Shown here: positions 16,538 to 25,245 of the stretch, piece by piece
Position numbering within the stretch: the stretch's first letter is position 1
Layout: every line of letters begins with the position of its first letter
Assembly (NCBI RefSeq): GCF_002157625.1
Contig: NZ_BDMM01000001.1
Coordinates: forward strand, 496,001-560,000
Origin: Brevundimonas sp. SH203
Lineage (GTDB): Bacteria > Pseudomonadota > Alphaproteobacteria > Caulobacterales > Caulobacteraceae
Length of the DNA stretch: 64,000 nt
Reading direction: 5' to 3'
Position numbers and translations under genes: made by a program
The notes under the pieces: model-generated
Databases searched by the model: none
Seen by the model: the letters and a program-made list of their open reading frames with translations, nothing else
What the model was told of the DNA's origin: nothing

Positions 16538-17554
16538 TCAGTCTAGGCCCGCGATCGCTTCGATCAACTCGTCCACCGCCGTCTGCTGCGTGGCCCAGGA
16601 ACAGACGAACCGCACCGAGCCGTCGTCGAACGGATAGCAGGCCCAGCCCAGAGCGTTCAGACGGGCGTGCGCCTCGGGCGACATCCGCACGAAGACGGCG
16701 TTGGCCTCGACCGGATGCGCCAGGACGAAGGACGAGCGCGTGGCGATCCCTGCCGCCAGCCGTTGCGCCATCAGATTGGCGTGGGCGGCCCCCGCCTCCC
16801 AGTCGCCGCTTTCCAGCAGGCCCAGCATCGGCCCCGACAGCAGCCGGGCCTTGGACGCCGTCTGTCCCGCCTGCTTCAGCCGATTGTCCAGCCGCCGGGC
16901 CAGGGTCTTGTCGAACAGGACGATGGCCTCGGCGCAATTGGCCCCGGCCTTGGCCCCGCCGAACACCAGAACGTCCACGCCCAGGCGCGGAATGTCCTTC
17001 AGGTCGAACCCGGCCGCCGCCGCATTGGCCAGCCGCGCCCCGTCCATATGCACCCGATAGCCCAGCGCCTTCGCCGGCTCGATCAGGTGGCGCAGCTCCT
17101 CCTCGGTATAGACCGCGCCATATTCCGTCGCCTGGGTCAGGGACAGGGCTGCGGGCGGCTGGCGATGACCGACCTCGGCCTCGGCCAGCTGCGCCTGCAG
17201 GGCCACAGGGTCGATCTTGCCGGAAAAGCCCGGCAAGCCGATCAGGCCGACGCCGTGACCGAAGAAGCCCGGCGCCCCCGTCTCGTCGGTGCAGATATGG
17301 GCCGAATGGTGCGCCAGCACAGCCTCATAGGGCTGGGCCAGCATGGACAGGGCGATGGCGTTGGCGGCCGTGCCGCTGAAGACGAACCGCACCTCGGCGT
17401 CCGCATCCAGGCGCTGGCGAATCTGATCGGCGGCGCGCGCGGTGATGTCGTCGGCGCCATAGGCCCGGGCGAACCCCTTGTTGGCGCGCACCAGCCCCTC
17501 AATGGCGCTCAGCGCCATGCCGGCCGTATTGTCGGACCCGAAGTCGTAACGCAT
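16538..17554 (-). CDS. ltaE: Low-specificity L-threonine aldolase
   Basis: A 338-residue PLP enzyme splitting L-threonine or allo-threonine to glycine and acetaldehyde. It shows RYDFGSDNTAGM at the N-terminus, SGTAANAIAL for cofactor phosphate binding, HMDGARLANA with the Asp contacting the pyridine nitrogen (D171), and the Schiff-base lysine K202 in FGGAKAG. This GGxKxG form belongs to the Pseudomonas-like branch rather than E. coli LtaE. Its ATG shares a base with the stop of the MscS gene (TGATG), implying co-translation. Confidence 0.9.
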   Translation of the reverse strand: MRYDFGSDNTAGMALSAIEGLVRANKGFARAYGADDITARAADQIRQRLDADAEVRFVFSGTAANAIALSMLAQPYEAVLAHHSAHICTDETGAPGFFGHGVGLIGLPGFSGKIDPVALQAQLAEAEVGHRQPPAALSLTQATEYGAVYTEEELRHLIEPAKALGYRVHMDGARLANAAAAGFDLKDIPRLGVDVLVFGGAKAGANCAEAIVLFDKTLARRLDNRLKQAGQTASKARLLSGPMLGLLESGDWEAGAAHANLMAQRLAAGIATRSSFVLAHPVEANAVFVRMSPEAHARLNALGWACYPFDDGSVRFVCSWATQQTAVDELIEAIAGLD

Positions 17555-18498
17555 CAGCCCGCCTTGCGCGGATCGGCGGGCGTCGCCGCGCCGACGGGAT
17601 CGTCCTTGGCGTCGCCATAGGGGACGGCGACCTGATGCGGGAACGGAATCTCGATCCCGGCGTCGTCCAGCGCCTCCTTGCCGCCCTGCATCAGGTCGGC
17701 CTGGGTCTGCCACCAGTCGCCGACCTTGACCCAGGCGTGCAGCGTGACCTGCACCGAACTGTCCAGCAGAGCCGTCACCCCCGACCAGGGCTCGGGATCG
17801 TGCAGCACCTTGTCGTGCGCCTTGGCCACGTCGGTCAGCACCTGACGCGCCCGGTTCAGGTCGTCGCCATAGCCGACGGTGAACTTGATCTCGATCCGGC
17901 GGGTCTGCTGGCCCGTCAGATTGGTCAGGGAATCGCTCAGGACCTTGGAGTTGGGAATGACGATCTTGTGGTTGTTGGCGTTCGACAGCTGGGTCGTGAA
18001 CAGGTCCAGCCGCTGCACCGTGCCCGACATCCCTCCCACGTCCACCACGTCGCCGACGCGATAGGGCCGCAGCACCAGCAGCATGATCCCCGACGCCACG
18101 TTCGACAGGGTGCCCTGCAACGCCAGGCCGACCGCCAGCGAGGCCGCGCCCAGGACCGCGATGATCGAGGTCGTCTGCACGCCCAGCCGTTGCAGCACGG
18201 CGATCATGCCGACGATGATGACCACCACCCGCACCACCTGCACCGCGAAGCTGAGGACCGTCGGGTCGTGACGGAAGCCGCGCACCCGCGACAGGGTCCT
18301 GCGCGCCGCGCCCGACGCCCATTTCGCCGCGAACAGGGTCGCGATGAAGATCAGGATGGCGATGGTCAGATTGACCGCGAACTCGCCCGCCAGCTCGGTC
18401 AGCTTGGTCAGCATCACCGCATCCACGGCGATGGCCTTGCGGCCGGCGGTGACGGCCTGGTCGATGGAAGCGATGTCGAGGGGCATGGGCGAGGACAT
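17554..18498 (-). CDS. MscS-family mechanosensitive ion channel
   Basis: A 314-residue small-conductance mechanosensitive channel. Three hydrophobic segments precede the pore helix GAASLAVGLALQGTLSNVASGI, which has the Gly/Ala packing and GLALQ element of MscS. The beta domain follows (PYRVGDVVDVGG, VIPNSKVLSDSLTNLT). It releases solutes on hypo-osmotic shock. The C-terminus has a short Pro/Ala/Asp-rich tail. Two in-frame ATGs (residues 1 and 5) are both possible. It is cotranscribed with the downstream threonine aldolase gene. Confidence 0.92.
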   Translation of the reverse strand: MSSPMPLDIASIDQAVTAGRKAIAVDAVMLTKLTELAGEFAVNLTIAILIFIATLFAAKWASGAARRTLSRVRGFRHDPTVLSFAVQVVRVVVIIVGMIAVLQRLGVQTTSIIAVLGAASLAVGLALQGTLSNVASGIMLLVLRPYRVGDVVDVGGMSGTVQRLDLFTTQLSNANNHKIVIPNSKVLSDSLTNLTGQQTRRIEIKFTVGYGDDLNRARQVLTDVAKAHDKVLHDPEPWSGVTALLDSSVQVTLHAWVKVGDWWQTQADLMQGGKEALDDAGIEIPFPHQVAVPYGDAKDDPVGAATPADPRKAG

Positions 18499-18549
18499 GG
18501 GCCGGGTCTAACGCCTGACGCGCCGATTGGAACCCCGGCCGGGCCGATT

Positions 18550-20244
18550 TTACGCCTTGGCGATGCGCCCGCCGCCGCTTTCGATGGCGTCCAGCAGGTC
18601 CATGACGGACTCCAGGGTGTCGGCCTCGCGCGCCGGCTTGTCCCAACGGATGCGGCTGACGCGCGGAAACCGCATCGCCACCCCGGACTTGTGCCGGGTC
18701 GAGCGGTTCAGCCCCTCGAAGGCGATCTCCAGCACCAGGCCGAAATCCCGCTCGGCCCGCACCGACCGCACGGGGCCGAAACGGTCCACCGTGTGGTCGC
18801 GCACGAACTTGTCCAGCTGCTTCAGCTCCTCGTCGGTGAAGCCGAAATAGGCCTTGCCCACCGGCGTCAGCGCCCCCTCCCCGGTCCAGACGCCGAAGGT
18901 GTAGTCCGAATAGAAGCTGGAGCGTTTGCCGTGCCCGCGCTGGGCATACATCAGCACCGCGTCGATGACGTGCGGATCGCGCTTCCACTTGAACCACGGC
19001 CCCTTGGGCCGTCCCGCCAGATAGGGGCTGTCCCAGCGTTTCAGCATCAGCCCCTCGGCCGCCGCCCCGACCGGCGGATCGGCCCTGAGGCGCGCCAACT
19101 GGTCCCAGTCGGCATAGTCGACCAGCGGCGACAGATGCAGCCGCTCCCCCGCATGGTCCGCCACCAGCGCCTCCAGCCGCGCGCGACGCCGGCGCAGCGG
19201 CAGACTTCTCAGGTCTTCGCCGTCCTGCGCCAGCAGGTCATAGGCCACCACCGCCGCCGGAAAGGCCTGCATCGCCTTGGCGTCCACCGTCTTGCGGTTC
19301 AGCCGCTGCTGCAGATCGCCGAACGGCGCCACCGCCCCATCGCGCCAGACGATCAGTTCTCCGTCGATGGCGCCCTCGAACGCCAGCGCGTCCATGACAT
19401 CGGGAAAGGCGGCGGAAATCTCGTCGCCCGTGCGGGAATAGAGTTTACGCACCTCGCCCTCCAGAACGGCCTGGACGCGGATGCCGTCCCACTTCCATTC
19501 GGCGGCGTAATCGGCCGGGGACAGTTTCGGCAGATCGACCGCCTCGTCGATGGCGACCGCCAGCATGACGGGCCGGAACCGGCCCGGCGCGTCCGGGCTG
19601 GGCCGTTCGGCGCGCCCTTCCAGCCAGGCGAACAGATCGGCATAGGGCGGCTCCACCGCGTGCCAGACCTCCTCGATGGCCGAGGCGTCCAGCGTCTCCA
19701 GCGCCGTCTCGCCCTCTTCCCCTTCCGGCGACGGCGGGGCGGGCGCGACATCGGGGCGCATCATCGCCGCCGCCGTCTTGGCCAGCCGCGCCGACAGACC
19801 GACCCGCAGCGCCCCGGTCATCAGTTTCAGCAGCGCCCACCGCCCCTTGGGCTCCAGCGCGTCCAGCCAGTTTTCCAGCAGCCCTCGCACCGCGGCCCGG
19901 CTGGCGGTCCTCAGGGCGTCCACGACCTCGGCCAGTTCCGGCTCTCGGTTTGGGCGGCGGTCCGGCGTCACCGGCCAGATCAGGGCGACCGTCTCGGCTA
20001 AATCGCCCACATAGTCGTAGGACCAGCCGAACAGCACGCTGTCCACCCGCCCCTCCACCGCCTTGCGGATCATCGCCGGCTTGGCGGCGTCGAAAGTCAG
20101 GTCGCCGGTCAGGGCCGCCAGGGCCCATCCCCGATCCGGGTCCGGCGTCGCCCGCAGATAGTCGCGCACCAGCACCAGTTTGGCGTTGCGCGACGCGGTC
20201 AGGGACAGACGATCCAGAAGCTCGGCGAAGGCGCGCATGGGCAT
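18550..20244 (-). CDS. ATP-dependent DNA ligase (cisplatin-response type)
   Basis: A 564-residue ligase with an N-terminal DNA-binding domain, an adenylation domain and an OB fold. The nucleotidyl lysine is K251 in EWKWDGIRVQ; later motifs are DGELIVW, EGLMLKRWDSPYLAGRP and WFKWKRDP. It belongs to the group usually annotated as cisplatin damage-response ATP-dependent ligase. In many proteobacteria that gene sits next to a ligase-associated DEXH helicase and a ligase-associated mRNA-3'-end-processing-like exonuclease. Neither is adjacent here. Confidence 0.92.
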   Translation of the reverse strand: MPMRAFAELLDRLSLTASRNAKLVLVRDYLRATPDPDRGWALAALTGDLTFDAAKPAMIRKAVEGRVDSVLFGWSYDYVGDLAETVALIWPVTPDRRPNREPELAEVVDALRTASRAAVRGLLENWLDALEPKGRWALLKLMTGALRVGLSARLAKTAAAMMRPDVAPAPPSPEGEEGETALETLDASAIEEVWHAVEPPYADLFAWLEGRAERPSPDAPGRFRPVMLAVAIDEAVDLPKLSPADYAAEWKWDGIRVQAVLEGEVRKLYSRTGDEISAAFPDVMDALAFEGAIDGELIVWRDGAVAPFGDLQQRLNRKTVDAKAMQAFPAAVVAYDLLAQDGEDLRSLPLRRRRARLEALVADHAGERLHLSPLVDYADWDQLARLRADPPVGAAAEGLMLKRWDSPYLAGRPKGPWFKWKRDPHVIDAVLMYAQRGHGKRSSFYSDYTFGVWTGEGALTPVGKAYFGFTDEELKQLDKFVRDHTVDRFGPVRSVRAERDFGLVLEIAFEGLNRSTRHKSGVAMRFPRVSRIRWDKPAREADTLESVMDLLDAIESGGGRIAKA

Positions 20245-20290
20245 CCCTGTTCCGGCGCGCCAACCGTCGCCGTCCGTCCAGAACGAAGAA

Positions 20291-20316
20291 CGCCCCGGAG
20301 GTTTCCCTCCGGGGCG
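20291..20316 (-). terminator. Terminator downstream of the RcnB-like gene
   Basis: A perfect 11-bp GC-rich stem (CGCCCCGGAGG / CCTCCGGGGCG) with a 4-base loop follows the RcnB-like gene's stop by about 20 bases. On the leftward strand it runs into TTCTTCGTT, a short U-rich tail. Confidence 0.75.
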
Positions 20317-20335
20317 CCAACGGCCTTGCGGTCGA

Positions 20336-20851
20336 TCAGTTGAACAGGCCGGCGATCACGGCGGTGATCAGGCCGCCCGCCACGGCCGCCAGCACCACGT
20401 CGTTGCCGCTGCGGACATAGTTGTAGCCCTGGGGCGGCGGACGCAGGCCATAGCGGTCATAGTCCCGGATCACATAGTCGCTGGTGCGATAGTAGGACGG
20501 CATCCGCTGGCCATAGCTCCACGTCCGAACCGCATAGCCGCGCGGCGGCTCGTAACGCGGGGCGTAATAGCGGCGCTGCGCCTGCTGCCAGCGGGCGTAG
20601 GCGCGCTGTTCCTCGCGATAGGCGTGGCGTTCGCGGCGCTGCGCCTCGTGGAAGTCGCGGCGTTCGTGCCTTTGCTCGCGTCGGAAGTCGCGCGGGCCGG
20701 GGCCGTGGGGGCCGTGAGGGCCATGCGCGGCGGGTCCGTGGGGACCGTGCGGGCCGGGCGGCGGTCCCGGCAGGGCCGAGGCGGCGCCGGCGACGCCCAT
20801 CGCGCCGGCGGCCATGACTGCAGCGATCGCGGCGGTGAGGGTCTTTCTCAT
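20336..20851 (-). CDS. RcnB-like periplasmic protein
   Basis: A 171-residue exported protein. A signal peptide (hydrophobic to about residue 27, cleavage near ASA-LPG) is followed by a His/Gly/Pro-rich segment of repeated GPHGPH units that could bind nickel or cobalt. An Arg/Glu/His-rich helical stretch comes next, then the RcnB pattern (YVIRDYDRYGLRPPPQGYNYVRSGNDVVLAAVAGGLI). RcnB in E. coli helps keep nickel and cobalt homeostasis. Metal binding here is inferred from composition. It is monocistronic, with its own terminator. Confidence 0.8.
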   Translation of the reverse strand: MRKTLTAAIAAVMAAGAMGVAGAASALPGPPPGPHGPHGPAAHGPHGPHGPGPRDFRREQRHERRDFHEAQRRERHAYREEQRAYARWQQAQRRYYAPRYEPPRGYAVRTWSYGQRMPSYYRTSDYVIRDYDRYGLRPPPQGYNYVRSGNDVVLAAVAGGLITAVIAGLFN

Positions 20852-20988
20852 GGTCGTGTCTCCATCTGCGGCCGAAAACGATTCGACGTAGGGCCTTTAT
20901 GGAGGGGCGGGCCTGAGGCCAGTCTGAACCGCATCGTTCGGACGCGGTTCATGCGGCGGCCATGCCTTGGCCGCAATTCGACCGCCCG

Positions 20989-22824
20989 TCAGGCGGCGGC
21001 CGAGGCCTCGGACGGGGGCTGGAACGTCTGGGCCACGGCGTCGCGCCCGCCGCCGACCCGCCCCATCAGTTGGGCCAGGGCGCTGAAGTCGATGGGCTTG
21101 TTCAGATAGGCGTCGGCGCCGGCGTTCAGGCCCGCCGCATGGTCTTCCGAGCGGGCCGAGGCGGACAGGACCACGATGGGCGTCTGGGCGTTCAGCCCCC
21201 CGCCGTCGCGGATCAGCCGGGTCGCGCTCAGTCCGTCCAGCACGGGCATGTTCACGTCCATGATGATCAGGTCGAACGACTGGGCGGCGGCCATATCCAC
21301 CGCGATCCGGCCATTCTCGGCGGTCGCCGTGACGTGGCTGGCCGAGCTCATCCAGGCCTCCAGGATCATGCGGTTGACCGGATGATCCTCGACCACCAGC
21401 ACCTTGAGCGTCTCGCCGCCCTCGATCTCGGCATGGACCTCTTCGGCCAGGACGGGCTTGGCCCATTCCACGACTTCGGCCTCGATATCCAGGGTGAAGC
21501 ACGACCCTTCGGCCAGTTTGGAAGTGACGGTGATGTCGCCGCCCATGATGTTGGCCATGCGCCGCGCGATGGTCAGCCCCAGGCCCGTGCCGCCGAACCG
21601 GCGCGTCGAGGAGCTGTCGACCTGGGTGAAGGGCAGGAACAACCGCTCCAGATCGGGGGCGGCGATGCCCGCCCCGCTGTCCTGGACCACGAACTGGAAC
21701 CGGGCGCGCTGGTCCGAAATCCGCTGGGCGCGGACGGTGTAGCGGATCGCGCCCGTCTCGGTGAACTTGACGGCGTTGGACAAGAGGTTCTGCACCACCT
21801 GGCAGACGCGCAGGGGATCGCCGCGCACCACCGTCGGCATCTCGCCCTCGAAGGTGGAGACGAACTCCAGCCCCTTGGCCTCGGCCTGGGCTTCGAACGG
21901 GCCGGTGATGCGCTTGTGCAGGCTGTCGAGGACGACGTCCACGACCTCGAAATTCATCTTGCCCGCCTCGATCTTGGTCATGTCGAGGATGTCGTTCAGC
22001 AGCGACAGCAGATTGTCGCCCGAGTTGCGGATGATCGACAGATATTCACGCTGGGTCGTCTCCAGCCGGGTGGAGCCTAGCAGCTGGGCGGCGCCCAGAA
22101 CCCCGTTCATCGGCGTGCGCAGCTCGTGCGAGATCACGCCCAGGAAGTTGGACTTGGCGTCATTGGCGGCGTTGGCCTTGTCGCGCGCGGCCTCCAACTC
22201 CTCGATCAGATGCGCCTGATGCGACTGAAAGGCGCGGATGCGCTCCTCGCGCAGCAGGGTCATGGTCACGAGGACGAACAGACCGGCGGCCGTGAACGGC
22301 ACCACCGCCAGCATCGACCAGAACTCGCCCGTGCCCCACAGGCTGCCCAGGATCACCGCCGCCGCCGCGCCATAGGGCGACGAGATGATCAGCGCCTGAC
22401 GCGGCGAACTGCGCAGCTGCGCGAAGACCAGCACATAGCCCGAGATGATCAGCGCCAGCGCCAGCGGCCGGCCGAAGTCCGAGGGGGAAAACCAGGCCAG
22501 CAGGGGCGCCATCGCCCAGGCCCCCGTCGTCGCCGTGGCCACCAGGGGGAAGATCATGCCCCAGCCGGCGTCGACGCGGTGGCTAAGCCGCTGCTCCACC
22601 ACCCCGCGCAAAGACCCGGCGGCCAGGGTGAGCCCGAACCACAGGACGGCCTGCAGCCATCCAACGGTGCCCAACAGGCCGATGGCCCAGGAGGCGATGA
22701 TCATATAACGCAGGTACTGCGTCTGAAGTATCGCGGTCAGGGCCTGGGCGGCGTCGCCTGCGCGCTGATCTCCTGGCAGCGCCTTCGCAACGCCATCCGA
22801 TTCCACCATATCCCAGAGCCCCAC
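20989..22824 (-). CDS. Hybrid sensor histidine kinase/response regulator
   Basis: A 611-residue membrane kinase. Roughly six hydrophobic segments span residues 38-190, followed by a coiled linker, a HisKA domain with H233 (VISHELRTPMNG) and a HATPase domain with N-box N350, G1 DSGAG (382-386) and G2 GGTGLGL (411-417). The C-terminal receiver has acceptor D523 (IIMDVNMPVLDG) and the Lys of LNKPID. No PAS or other known sensor domain is visible. No response-regulator gene is adjacent. A second in-frame start (MVESDG) lies five codons in. Confidence 0.93.
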   Translation of the reverse strand: MGLWDMVESDGVAKALPGDQRAGDAAQALTAILQTQYLRYMIIASWAIGLLGTVGWLQAVLWFGLTLAAGSLRGVVEQRLSHRVDAGWGMIFPLVATATTGAWAMAPLLAWFSPSDFGRPLALALIISGYVLVFAQLRSSPRQALIISSPYGAAAAVILGSLWGTGEFWSMLAVVPFTAAGLFVLVTMTLLREERIRAFQSHQAHLIEELEAARDKANAANDAKSNFLGVISHELRTPMNGVLGAAQLLGSTRLETTQREYLSIIRNSGDNLLSLLNDILDMTKIEAGKMNFEVVDVVLDSLHKRITGPFEAQAEAKGLEFVSTFEGEMPTVVRGDPLRVCQVVQNLLSNAVKFTETGAIRYTVRAQRISDQRARFQFVVQDSGAGIAAPDLERLFLPFTQVDSSSTRRFGGTGLGLTIARRMANIMGGDITVTSKLAEGSCFTLDIEAEVVEWAKPVLAEEVHAEIEGGETLKVLVVEDHPVNRMILEAWMSSASHVTATAENGRIAVDMAAAQSFDLIIMDVNMPVLDGLSATRLIRDGGGLNAQTPIVVLSASARSEDHAAGLNAGADAYLNKPIDFSALAQLMGRVGGGRDAVAQTFQPPSEASAAA

Positions 22825-22883
22825 CTTCTGTTTGGTGGCGTGACGCTAGGACGAAGGTTCTAAGACGATGTGAACGCTGATTT

Positions 22884-23183
22884 TTACGCCTCGGCCTCGT
22901 CCGGCGTCAGGGCCTTGACCGACAGGGCGTGGACGGGGCCGGCCAGTTCGTCCTTCAACAGCGCATTGACCGCGCGCTGGCGCGCCAGTCGCGACTGGCC
23001 CTGGAAAGTCTCGGACACGATCACCAGATTGAAGTGGCTCTCGCCGCCGGGCCTGGCGTCCATTCCGCCTTCATGGTGGTGGCCGGCGTGCCGCCAGCTG
23101 TCATCCTCGATCTCCAGCCGACTGGGGGCCAGTCCCTCGGTCAGTTTTGCACGAATAATTGCCGCGACCGGGCCTTCCGACAT
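22884..23183 (-). CDS. BolA family protein
   Basis: A 99-residue BolA-fold protein, likely a partner of monothiol glutaredoxin in iron-sulfur handling. It starts at MSEGPVAAIIRAKL; a His-rich segment (DDSWRHAGHHHEGG) contributes candidate cluster ligands, and SHFNLVIVSETFQGQSRLARQRAVNALLKDEL is the family core. It is divergent from a DnaJ-domain gene with only about 45 bases between start codons, an arrangement I recall as common in alphaproteobacteria. Confidence 0.93.
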   Translation of the reverse strand: MSEGPVAAIIRAKLTEGLAPSRLEIEDDSWRHAGHHHEGGMDARPGGESHFNLVIVSETFQGQSRLARQRAVNALLKDELAGPVHALSVKALTPDEAEA

Positions 23184-23228
23184 GATCGATTCCTTGATGC
23201 AGTCCAATTCGGCCCTACACTTCGGCTG

Positions 23229-23897
23229 ATGTCCGCCTCCTTTCAATACAAGCCGCGCTTCACCGACATCCGCGTGAAGCCGCCCAAGCCCGAGGAAGAG
23301 GCGGCCCAGGCCGACGTCCTGCACCTCAAGCCGGGCGAAAAGCCGTGCCAGTGGCCCGACTGCCGCAAGGCCGCGACCGCCAAGGCGCCCAAGTCGCGCG
23401 ACCGGCTGAACGACTTCTACGAATTCTGCCAGCCCCACGCCGGCGAATACAACAAGGGCTGGAACTTCTACGCCGGCATGAGCGAGGGCGAGGTCCGCGC
23501 CGCCCAGGAGAACGAGGCCATGACCGGCGGCCGCCCGACCTGGGAGATGAAGGCCGGCAAGTTCACGCGCGAGGCCGCCGCCTTCGCGTCCAAGATGGGC
23601 ACGTCCAACACCACCGGCGCCGGCTCGTGGCGCGACAGCTTCGGCCTGTTCGGCCGCAAGGGCGATCAGGCGCCGCAGTCCCCGACCGAGGACCGGCGCG
23701 TGGGCAAGCTGGAACGTGCGGCCCTCGCCGACCTGGGCCTGGACCCCGGCGCCGACAAGGCCAAGGTGAAGGCCAGCTATCATGAGATGCTGAAACGCTT
23801 CCACCCCGACACCAACGGCGGCGACCGCGGCGCCGAGGCCAAGCTGCAGCGCGTCATCAAGGCGTGGAAGACGCTCAAGAAGGCCGGGCTGGCCTAA
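23229..23897 (+). CDS. J-domain protein with cysteine-containing N-terminal region
   Basis: A 222-residue protein whose C-terminal 60 residues form a J domain with the HPD tripeptide (MLKRFHPDTNGGD), so it should stimulate an Hsp70 such as DnaK. The N-terminal half has a CxxxxC plus downstream C pattern (CQWPDCRKAA, FCQPHAGEY) that may bind metal, and a GWNFYAGMSEGEV segment typical of the alphaproteobacterial family. Its TAA stop overlaps the TAG stop of the convergent gene. The client is unknown. Confidence 0.88.
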   Translation: MSASFQYKPRFTDIRVKPPKPEEEAAQADVLHLKPGEKPCQWPDCRKAATAKAPKSRDRLNDFYEFCQPHAGEYNKGWNFYAGMSEGEVRAAQENEAMTGGRPTWEMKAGKFTREAAAFASKMGTSNTTGAGSWRDSFGLFGRKGDQAPQSPTEDRRVGKLERAALADLGLDPGADKAKVKASYHEMLKRFHPDTNGGDRGAEAKLQRVIKAWKTLKKAGLA

Positions 23898-24463
23898 GGC
23901 CTCACAGGTGCCTTGGATATCAGCTGATCCGCGATCATTTGCTGGGCCTTGGCGTTCATATAGATCAGCGCCTGTTCCGCCGCCACACGATCCGCCCGGT
24001 TCGCAGTCGACAGGCCGAGCGACGCCAGAAAAGTCGCCCCTGCGCGTTGATCGGGGCAGGCCGGACCTTCGATGCCGAAAGGTTTGGCTGCATTATTGAA
24101 AACGCAACTGCGAGCTGCCTCGCTCGCCTCATCCCAGGCGCGATCCAGGCGCGCCCTGCTCAGACCCTTCTCGCCTTCGACCCGCGCCGAAGCGCCCAGC
24201 TGGATCACGTGGGACGCAATGGCGGCTTGAATCCAGCGTGGCGGCAAATCAGATCGGCCAGTACAGTCTTGCGAGATCGCCAGAAGGTTGGCGCTGCGTT
24301 GAGCAAGGGTGCGCATAGCCTGCGACATGCTGCGGTCATAAGCGGCGACCACCGCCTGCTGCTCCGCCTCCGGCAGGCGTGACCAAACGCAGGCCCCCGT
24401 TGGCGGCGGCACGTCGGGCGTGGACATAAGCGCAATCGCGGCGAGAATCTGGATCATGGCCAT
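23894..24463 (-). CDS. Hypothetical exported protein
   Basis: A 189-residue protein I do not recognise. A short hydrophobic N-terminus (MAMIQILAAIALMS) looks like a signal peptide or anchor. The rest is helical with four cysteines (near GACVW, QDCTG, RSCVF, PACPD) that could form two disulfides in the periplasm. Codon use is a little less GC-biased than in the neighbours. It is convergent with the J-domain gene. No operon partner is evident, and the function is unknown. Confidence 0.55.
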   Translation of the reverse strand: MAMIQILAAIALMSTPDVPPPTGACVWSRLPEAEQQAVVAAYDRSMSQAMRTLAQRSANLLAISQDCTGRSDLPPRWIQAAIASHVIQLGASARVEGEKGLSRARLDRAWDEASEAARSCVFNNAAKPFGIEGPACPDQRAGATFLASLGLSTANRADRVAAEQALIYMNAKAQQMIADQLISKAPVRP

Positions 24464-24529
24464 CCCCCTTGTCCCAACCCGTAGCCGTCACTGGCACAAT
24501 CTTAGCGACAGAAGCAATCCGTCGTGGCG

Positions 24530-25207
24530 TCACTCTGCATAGATCATCTTGCGGCTCATCCCGCCGTCCACTGTCAGCACCTGTCCCGTCACGAACGGCG
24601 CCTCGGCCAGATAGAGGACCGCCTGGGCGATGTCGGCGGAGCAGCCGACGCGGCCGACCGGGTGCTGATCGTGATCGACCGGCCGCAGACCTTGACCGTC
24701 GGAAATCCAGCCCGGCGCGACGGCGTTGACCCTGACCTTTGGCCCCAGACTGATCGCCAGCGCATAGGTCAAGGCGACCAGCGCGCCCTTGGACGCCGCT
24801 TAGGCCTCGGTCTCCGGCTCGGACATGAAGGCGCGGGTAGAGGCCATGTTCACGATGGACCCGCCGTCCCTCAGCAACGGAATGGCCGAGCGGCACATCA
24901 GAAAGGCGCCGGTCAGATGGCTGTCGACCACCTTGCGCCAGTCGGCCAGCGACAGATCGACCAGCAGCCCATTCACTGGATCGGCGACCCCGCCGTTATT
25001 GACCAGCAGGTCCAGCGCCGACCAGCCCAGCGTCTGGAACGCGCGCGCCACGGACTGTTCGTCGCCGACATCGCAGTCGATGTGACGGGCCGCCCCCTCG
25101 CCCGGTTTCAGGTCGAACGAGGCGACCTCCCATCCCCGATCCGACAGGGCCTGGCAAAGACCCGATCCGATCAGGCCCGATCCGCCCGTGACGATGGCTT
25201 TCTTCAT
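24530..25207 (-). pseudogene. Short-chain dehydrogenase/reductase with a stop at the catalytic tyrosine
   Basis: A 225-codon SDR reading frame broken by one in-frame TAA. The Rossmann motif (TGGSGLIGSGL), the DVGDE turn, VNNGGVADP, and the substrate-loop STRAF are intact before it; [11 protein letters not shown], the NAD-facing [13 protein letters not shown] and the normal C-terminus are intact after it. The stop (24800-24802) reads EAxAASK where other SDRs have the active-site YxxxK, so a TAC or TAT codon for the catalytic Tyr has become TAA. A truncated 135-residue product would be inactive. Otherwise nothing else is decayed, so the change is recent or a sequencing error. Confidence 0.9.
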
Positions 25208-25245
25208 GGCGTCAGAACCGGCGGGGCGCCGGTTGGTTGCGACGC

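Noticed and set aside
24530-24772. A separate 80-residue SDR-like gene starting at TTG
   Set aside because: It continues in frame from the upstream SDR frame and lacks a Rossmann half; it is the 3' part of one gene broken by a stop.
24800-24802. The TAA in the SDR gene as programmed recoding (selenocysteine or pyrrolysine)
   Set aside because: Those use TGA and TAG, and no recoding structure is apparent; loss of function or error is simpler.
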